Shown here: piece after piece, positions 23,896 to 28,124 of the stretch
Layout: each line of letters starts with the position of its first letter
Numbering within the stretch: position 1 is the stretch's first letter
Origin: Thermoanaerobacterium thermosulfurigenes
Lineage (GTDB): Bacteria > Bacillota > Thermoanaerobacteria > Thermoanaerobacterales > Thermoanaerobacteraceae
Length of the DNA stretch: 28,124 bases
Assembly: GCF_051201035.1 (NCBI RefSeq)
Contig: NZ_JBPODR010000028.1
Span: 1-28,124, forward strand
Direction: 5' to 3'
Program-made: the position numbers and the translations under genes
Notes under the pieces: generated by a model
Database searches by the model: none
What the model was told of the DNA's origin: nothing
What the model saw: only the letters and a program-made list of their open reading frames with translations

Positions 23896-24552
23896 GTGTT
23901 TGAGGCAGTTATTTTTGATATGGATGGCGTATTAATCGACAGTGAACCGCTGCACATACAATTGGAAGAAGATATTTTCAAGGAAATAGGAGCCAATATA
24001 TCTTTTGAGGAGCATATTTCGTTTGTGGGGACAACGTCTCACTATATGTGGGAATACGTAAAGAATAAGTGCAACGTACCGTTTACAGTAGAGGAACTCG
24101 TTGAGATGGACAGAAAAAGGTATTTTGATTATATATCAAAACACGATGATGCAGTAAAGCCTATAGTAGGTGTAGACGAGCTTGTAAAAGAATTGCATAA
24201 AAGAAACATGAGACTTGCAGTTGCTTCATCATCACCTATTGATGTAATTGAAATTGTTGTAAAAAGACTCAAGCTTGAAAACTATTTTGACGAGCTTGTA
24301 TCAGGTGATTTTGTAAAGAGAAGTAAGCCATATCCTGATATTTTTCTTTATGCGGCAGAAAAACTTAATGTTGCACCTGAAAGGTGCATAGTAATAGAGG
24401 ACTCAAATAAAGGAGTTTTGGCTGCAAAAAGTGCTGGCATGAAAGTAGTGGGATTTATAAATCCTAATTCAGGTAATCAAGACATAAGTATGGCGGACAT
24501 GGAGATACGTTCATTTTCTGAATTGGATTACGAAAAATTGCAAAATATATAA
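23896..24552 (+). CDS. HAD-superfamily phosphatase or beta-phosphoglucomutase-like enzyme
   Basis: A 218-residue HAD subfamily IA protein. Motif I is VIFDMDGVLIDSE with nucleophile Asp and acid/base Asp; motif II lies in LAVASSSP; the Lys is in RSKPYPDIF; motif III is VIEDSNKGVLAAKSAGM. A helical cap occupies about residues 18-85. The sequence resembles beta-phosphoglucomutase/YcjU and sugar phosphatase proteins, and the true substrate cannot be told. The start is GTG 23896, eight bases after AAGGAG. The in-frame GTG at 23887 overlaps that site. Confidence 0.88.
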   Translation: MFEAVIFDMDGVLIDSEPLHIQLEEDIFKEIGANISFEEHISFVGTTSHYMWEYVKNKCNVPFTVEELVEMDRKRYFDYISKHDDAVKPIVGVDELVKELHKRNMRLAVASSSPIDVIEIVVKRLKLENYFDELVSGDFVKRSKPYPDIFLYAAEKLNVAPERCIVIEDSNKGVLAAKSAGMKVVGFINPNSGNQDISMADMEIRSFSELDYEKLQNI

Positions 24553-24642
24553 AATTGTTACATATGCTTGGAGGATTTTTAAGATTTGTGTAGAAATATA
24601 TATTTGTTGTGTATTGTTGGAACTTTGAAAGGAATTGATATA

Positions 24643-25986
24643 ATGGAGCAGTACGATGTTTTTCTTATAAATCCTCCATCGTCAAGTATGAAAGATAAAT
24701 ACGAACATTTAGGACTTGCATATATAGCAGCTTTTTTAAGAAAAGAGCGCATCAGTGTAAAGATAGTGGATATGCCACTTTATGATTTATTTCCAGACGA
24801 TGTTGTCTACGATATAAAGCAAAACAAGCCAAAATTGATAGGTGTAAGCATACCATTTCAGGATGGTGCAATTGAAGCTTTAAGGTTCATAAAAAAAATA
24901 AAGGAAACGGGCTATAAGGGGCATTTATCTGTAGGTGGCATATACCCCACTTTTTCATACGATGAGATATTGATGGAGTGCCCTCAGATTGACACAGTTG
25001 TTTTAGGCGAAGGAGAGCTTACCTTTACAGAACTTGCAAAAAAGATACTAAATGATGAAGAATGGAAAGACTTAGAAGGCATAGTTTATAAAGACGGCGA
25101 TACTTTAAAGGCAAATGACAAAAGACCTCTCATAGATGACCTTGATAGTATGCCGTATCCTGAAAGAGATACGCTTCCGATAGTAATCTTAAAGTCAGGT
25201 TTTGCCTCTATACTAACATCAAGAGGATGCTATGGAAGATGCAGCTTTTGCAGTGTTGGACCATTTTTTTCTCAGTTTGGTCAAAAATATAGGCAAAGAA
25301 GCGTAGAGAATGTCATTGATGAGATAAAAATACTATATGAAAAATACAATGTAAGAAATTTATTTTTCAACGATGCTGAGTTTGTAGGCGGTAAAGGTAA
25401 AAGTTATGAAAGGGCATATAGATTGGCTGAGGAGATCATACGAAGTGGCATGAATATCAATTTTAGCATACAGTGCAGAGTAAACGATGTAGACAAGGAG
25501 CTTTTTTCTATTCTAAAAAAGGCAGGGCTTAAAAGGGTATTTTTAGGCGTCGAATCAGGATCGCAAACAGTACTTGACCGTTTTAAAAAAGATGTAAGGG
25601 TTGAGGACAATATAAATGCTTTAAAGATTTTAAATGATTTAGATCTTTATATATCGATGGGATTTATCATGTTCGATCCGCATATAAATTTTAAAGAGCT
25701 TAGCGAAAACATCTCTTTTATAAACAATGCTGTAAAATTGATAGGAAAGGAAAGGCTTGACTATTATCCTGTAAGTAGACTTTTGCCTTTAGCAGGTACA
25801 GAAGTTGAAAGAGATATGAAAGAAAAAGGCTTGTATAAGGGTAATTCTTTAAACTACAATTATGAATTCGATGACAAGACTATTGGATTTATTTACAATT
25901 TATCACATAGCGTGTTCAATTTAGTTGGCAATTTAAAATCAAGGTTTAAAGGGAGCGATATCAATACTAAATGGATAAAAAGATAA
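24643..25986 (+). CDS. B12-binding-type radical SAM enzyme of unknown substrate
   Basis: A 447-residue radical SAM protein. The N-terminal part (about 4-135) is a Rossmann-type cobalamin-binding domain (FLINPPSSS, HLGLAYIAAFLRKE, SVGGIYPTF, VVLGEGE). It lacks the DxHxxG lower-ligand motif, as many in this class do. The cluster motif is SRGCYGRCSFC (Cys196, Cys200, Cys203), followed by a typical barrel with LFFNDAEFVGG and KRVFLGVESGS. Such enzymes methylate or rearrange unactivated carbons, for example in lipid, pigment or natural-product synthesis. The start is ATG 24643 after GAAAGGA. An in-frame TTG at 24586 follows GGAGG by 11 bases and would add 19 residues. No biosynthetic partner lies next to it. 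Confidence 0.88.
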   Translation: MEQYDVFLINPPSSSMKDKYEHLGLAYIAAFLRKERISVKIVDMPLYDLFPDDVVYDIKQNKPKLIGVSIPFQDGAIEALRFIKKIKETGYKGHLSVGGIYPTFSYDEILMECPQIDTVVLGEGELTFTELAKKILNDEEWKDLEGIVYKDGDTLKANDKRPLIDDLDSMPYPERDTLPIVILKSGFASILTSRGCYGRCSFCSVGPFFSQFGQKYRQRSVENVIDEIKILYEKYNVRNLFFNDAEFVGGKGKSYERAYRLAEEIIRSGMNINFSIQCRVNDVDKELFSILKKAGLKRVFLGVESGSQTVLDRFKKDVRVEDNINALKILNDLDLYISMGFIMFDPHINFKELSENISFINNAVKLIGKERLDYYPVSRLLPLAGTEVERDMKEKGLYKGNSLNYNYEFDDKTIGFIYNLSHSVFNLVGNLKSRFKGSDINTKWIKR

Positions 25987-26005
25987 GCCGAAAGAGGCTT
26001 ATCTT
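25980..26005 (-). terminator. Terminator of the asr remnant
   Basis: A perfect 10-bp stem (AAGATAAGCC, 6-base loop, GGCTTATCTT). On the minus strand it runs into TTTTT; on the plus strand the T-run is missing, so it mainly ends asr transcription. It overlaps the stop codons of both convergent genes. Confidence 0.65.
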
Positions 26006-26698
26006 AATCATATATTGTATTTCTTTCATATCTATAACCTGTGTGATCTATGGTATTTGCTACTTTAGCTTTTTTAGGCAGTTTGACGTCCTTTAGGACT
26101 TCTTCTTTGAAGTTTTCGAAAGTAAGGGCATCAGTTACTCTTCTTTTGCAATTCTTTACACATGCTTGACACCCGATACATTTTAATGGATCGTAAACTG
26201 GTTCAACTTGACCTATGATGCCTATGTCTTGCATGTGAGCTTTTATGCAATCATTGGGGCAACCAGTGACTGCGTTTTTACGAGATAGTCATTAGGGTAT
26301 ATTAACTTTTCTATCTTTAGTGCAAGTGCTGTCGTGTCGTAGTTGGCAAATGGGCATACCCGATTACCGATGCAAGATGATACGTTTCTCGTGCCTGCGG
26401 CAGGGTATCCTCCTTCTTCATCTTCTATTTGGACGCCTTCATCTCTTATAATAGGAGATATAAGCTCATTTATCTCATTGATTTTTTCCATAGGTATTCC
26501 TGGTATTTCAAATCCTTGCCGTGTTGTAATGTTAACAATTCCATTGCCATACTTTTCAGCTATTTCCTTTATTATGTCGAGATACTTTATATTTAGATCT
26601 CCGCCGGGAACCCTTATTCTAAGAGCTGTTATGCCTCTTTGCTTTGTCACTCTGTAAGCATTTTTCTTTAAGAGTTTTGTGTCGATATCGAGAATCAT
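26004..26698 (-). pseudogene. asrC: Anaerobic sulfite reductase subunit C, frameshifted and internally deleted
   Basis: AsrC is the siroheme and [4Fe-4S] catalytic subunit that reduces sulfite to sulfide. The N-terminal two thirds are readable, including ITTRQGFEIPGI and the cluster motif CIGNRVC. The frame then shifts after DYLVKT at a run of five A on the minus strand (26275-26279), where six would keep the frame. In the next frame the sequence resumes with AVTGCPNDCIKAHMQDIGII, so both heme/cluster cysteine pairs survive. A ferredoxin motif CIGCQACVKNCKRR follows. Then about 100 residues, including the second ferredoxin motif, are missing before the C-terminal end from NFKEEVLKDVKLP. The start has AAAGGAGTG. 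The product cannot be functional as encoded. Confidence 0.88.
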
Positions 26699-26710
26699 AA
26701 TTTCACTCCT

Positions 26711-27295
26711 TTAATCGAGAAGTTGCTTGGATTTTGTATAGTTGAATACAGGACTTTCAAGGCAAACGTATGTTTCATTTATCTTGCAATGGCGACATTT
26801 TCCTATGCCACATGACATTTTTCTTTCGAATGATACACATATATTTACCTCTGGTATACCTCGCTTTAAAAATTCAAGGCATGTAAATTTCATCATCATA
26901 GGTGGACCTACGACAATTACGATCGTATCGTCGGGGCTTTCGATATTTAAATCTGGTATAAATTTTGTGATTAAATCAATATTTCCTGTCCACGTTTCAT
27001 CGCCATTATCAACGGTCAATAAAACATCAAATTTTTCCTTCCATTTTTTTATTTCATCTTCAAAAAGTATGTCTTTTGGAGACTTAAAACCTACCAAAAT
27101 ATTGAGTTTTTTTATTTCTTTAGGATTTTTGCAATACCTATTTATTATGCTTTTGACTGGTGCGAGACCTGTACCGCCAGCATCGATCACTACATTTTTA
27201 TTTTTAAAGGATTCTACAGGAAATCCGTAGCCATATGGCCCTCTTATAAACAAGAAATCTCCAGGTTTTAATTCTATGTCTTTATATGAAGATAT
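26711..27295 (-). pseudogene. asrB: Anaerobic sulfite reductase subunit B, 5' end deleted
   Basis: AsrB is the FAD/NAD-binding, [2Fe-2S] subunit that feeds electrons from NAD(P)H. The readable part begins at SSYKDIELKPGDFLFIRGPY, about residue 80 of a full AsrB, and runs to the normal end. It keeps the NAD-binding DAGGTGLAPVKS, VVGPPMMMKFT, and the iron-sulfur cysteines CGIGKCRHC and YVCLESP. The N-terminal flavin-binding barrel is missing, and the frame has no start codon upstream. It joins the asrA remnant at about 27290 in a different frame, so one deletion removed the end of asrA and the start of asrB. Confidence 0.88.
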
Positions 27296-27428
27296 CTCCG
27301 TATGTCACAAGATCAGTATCAGAAAATGCACCTTTTCCTTTTAACCTTATATGAGCGAATATTTTGTAATTTTTGCTTAATATTTTCAGGGCATCATCAA
27401 AACTTTTTACATCTAATTCAGTACCCAT
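27282..27428 (-). pseudogene. asrA: N-terminal remnant of anaerobic sulfite reductase subunit A
   Basis: Only 48 codons remain of a gene normally near 340. The residues from ATG 27428 (MGTELDVKSFDDALKILSKN, then YKIFA and KGAFSDTDLVTYGDI) match the start of AsrA, a ferredoxin-type electron-transfer subunit. The homology ends at about residue 46 and a stop follows within a few codons at 27282, where asrB sequence already begins in another frame. All AsrA cysteine motifs are lost. GAGGTGAT precedes the start, so the remnant could still be translated. Operon order asrA-asrB-asrC is the normal one. Confidence 0.85.
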
Positions 27429-27461
27429 CATATCACCTCGTATTGCTGTTTTCATGGCTAA

Positions 27462-27479
27462 TGGTTATTTATTTAACAA
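27462..27479 (-). promoter_or_regulatory. Degenerate Rex-like site at the asr promoter
   Basis: On the minus strand TTGTTAAATAAATAACCA matches TTGTTAA-N4-TTAACAA with two mismatches. Its first 11 bases are identical to those of the site before ech. It would cover the predicted asr transcription start, a repressor position. Confidence 0.4.
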
Positions 27480-27480
27480 A

Positions 27481-27486
27481 ATTTTA
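27481..27486 (-). promoter_or_regulatory. Possible -10 element of the asr promoter
   Basis: TAAAAT on the minus strand. Counting its last base as -7, the start point is 27474 and the CRP/FNR-type palindrome is centred at -41.5. No good -35 element is present, as expected for an activator-dependent promoter. Confidence 0.4.
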
Positions 27487-27507
27487 TCATAAAATCGAAA
27501 ATTTTTA

Positions 27508-27523
27508 TGTGATATATCTCACA
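27508..27523. promoter_or_regulatory. CRP/FNR-family binding site upstream of asr
   Basis: TGTGATATATCTCACA, a perfect TGTGA-N6-TCACA palindrome, the general site of CRP/FNR-family regulators. Centred at 27515.5, it lies 41.5 bases before the predicted asr start point. Which family member binds it cannot be told. Confidence 0.55.
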
Positions 27524-27562
27524 ATTAATGTACTCCCTCAAAAGAGGGAGCACATTAATTGT
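27521..27562. terminator. Large inverted repeat between asr and the ymaF-like gene
   Basis: Arms of 11 bp (ACAATTAATGT/ACATTAATTGT) and 7 bp (CTCCCTC/GAGGGAG) separated by one mismatch, with an AAAA loop. It starts at the stop codon of the His-rich gene and overlaps the end of the CRP/FNR-type site. It probably ends that gene's transcript, but no T-run follows on the minus strand, so a protein-binding role is also possible. Confidence 0.55.
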
Positions 27563-27854
27563 ATATTTGCTTTGAAGTGCAATTGCTGTAATTATGATAG
27601 TGGTCTTTATCGTAAGATGTTCTACCATCCATCTTGTGGACGTGGCCGTCTTTAGTCCTTATGGCAGGTCCTGTGTATCCATTTATATAGTGTTTGTGAT
27701 TTTTGGCTATAGACGTATACCCAGAATAATAGTGTATATGACTTGTGCCATATGGTATGGCATAGCTGGTACATCCTTTGTAATCGTGGTTGTGCTCTAA
27801 CACTGTACTTGTAGTGCCAAAATAATCATGGTAGTGTTTATCTCCATCTGACAT
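27555..27854 (-). CDS. YmaF-like protein with repeated HxH motifs
   Basis: A 99-residue His- and Tyr-rich protein resembling the YmaF family of Firmicutes. It is built from six short repeats, each with an HxH pair (HYH, HNH, HIH, HKH, HVH, HYH), spaced by about 15-20 residues and linked by Gly/Thr/Ser/Tyr stretches such as GTTS, GYTS and GRTS. No signal peptide or membrane segment is seen. Metal binding is a fair guess from the paired histidines, but the function is unknown. ATG 27854 follows GGAGG by eight bases; a GTG/ATG five codons earlier is less likely. Confidence 0.75.
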   Translation of the reverse strand: MSDGDKHYHDYFGTTSTVLEHNHDYKGCTSYAIPYGTSHIHYYSGYTSIAKNHKHYINGYTGPAIRTKDGHVHKMDGRTSYDKDHYHNYSNCTSKQIYN

Positions 27855-28086
27855 AATATATACCTCCAAAATATATTATTGTATTTTACATTATATGTTT
27901 GATGTTGATATAGTGATAATATATAAAGATAAATGAAACGATTAAAAAATGCTTTTTCGTTTCTTAAATTGGTAATATTTAACTATAAATGAGAAAATTC
28001 ACTAACATAAATTATCATAACAAACTTACATGAAAAAATTTAATAAAAAATAGAGACAAATGCTCGCTTTTATGGTATTTAATATG

Positions 28087-28103
28087 TTGTTACACTATAA
28101 CAA
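28087..28103. promoter_or_regulatory. Palindrome before the gene that starts beyond the window
   Basis: TTGTTACACTATAACAA, a TTGTTA/TAACAA inverted repeat with five bases between. An AGGAGTG-like ribosome-binding site at 28114-28120 suggests a plus-strand gene starts just outside the window. The repeat lies where an operator would be. The spacing is one base short of the Rex consensus. The rest of 27870-28086 is AT-rich, with one weak hairpin at 27935-27963. Confidence 0.35.
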
Positions 28104-28124
28104 TATTAACCATAGGAGTGGAGC

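Noticed and set aside
26343..27230. Plus-strand open frames across the asr region
   Set aside because: They are antisense shadows of the clearly homologous asrB and asrC sequence.
27302..27655. Plus-strand frame of 117 codons over the asr control region
   Set aside because: It crosses the asr start, the palindromes and the ymaF-like gene on the opposite strand, with no ribosome-binding site or family resemblance.

Overview
The window reads as a chromosomal segment of a low-GC, anaerobic, endospore-forming Firmicute of the class Clostridia. A six-subunit Ech-type [NiFe] hydrogenase followed directly by hypABFCDE, together with SleB-like and YabE-like cell-wall proteins, points to the Thermoanaerobacterium/Thermoanaerobacter group. 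The genus is an inference from gene content and AT-rich composition. I see no rRNA, tRNA, CRISPR array, insertion sequence or prophage.

Region 1 (1-5100) is a housekeeping neighbourhood: a degraded gene end, tatD, a small Met/Pro-rich protein, a YabE-like 3D-domain protein and rsmA/ksgA. This resembles the classic tatD-yabE-rnmV-ksgA order, but rnmV is absent. Next come a two-domain clostridial protein of unknown function, whose ribosome-binding site lies inside a leader hairpin, and an opposing HPr-like protein that lacks the phosphorylatable histidine.

Region 2 (5100-9020) carries an Mrp/ApbC-type Fe-S carrier ATPase starting at TTG, a convergent NifX-like protein, and a two-gene operon of a membrane-anchored protein with a short FtsH-like AAA+ zinc protease.

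Region 3 (9050-19825) is the centre of the window. A 10.6-kb operon, echABCDEF-hypABFCDE, has one clear promoter (TTGACT-N17-TATAAT), a Rex-like palindrome upstream and one terminator at its end. Ech couples oxidation of reduced ferredoxin to H2 production and ion translocation; the Hyp proteins build its NiFe(CN)2CO centre. EchE ends exactly at its last metal-binding motif and no maturation endopeptidase is encoded in the cluster, which fits a hydrogenase needing no C-terminal processing.

Region 4 (19826-25990) is a run of single genes: a SleB/CwlJ-type hydrolase, a GNAT acetyltransferase of the phosphinothricin-acetyltransferase type, a DbpA-type DEAD-box helicase, a nitronate-monooxygenase-like flavoprotein apparently starting at ATA, a HAD phosphatase/mutase, and an orphan B12-binding-type radical SAM enzyme.

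Region 5 (25980-28124) holds a decaying anaerobic sulfite reductase operon. The start of asrA is joined by deletion to the C-terminal two thirds of asrB, and asrC has both a homopolymer frameshift and an internal deletion. Its control region survives, with a CRP/FNR-type palindrome and a Rex-like site. A His-rich YmaF-type protein follows. I did not find a clearly new multigene system. The strongest leads are the asr locus decay with its retained promoter, the shared Rex-like sites at ech and asr, the ATA start, and the SD-sequestering leader.
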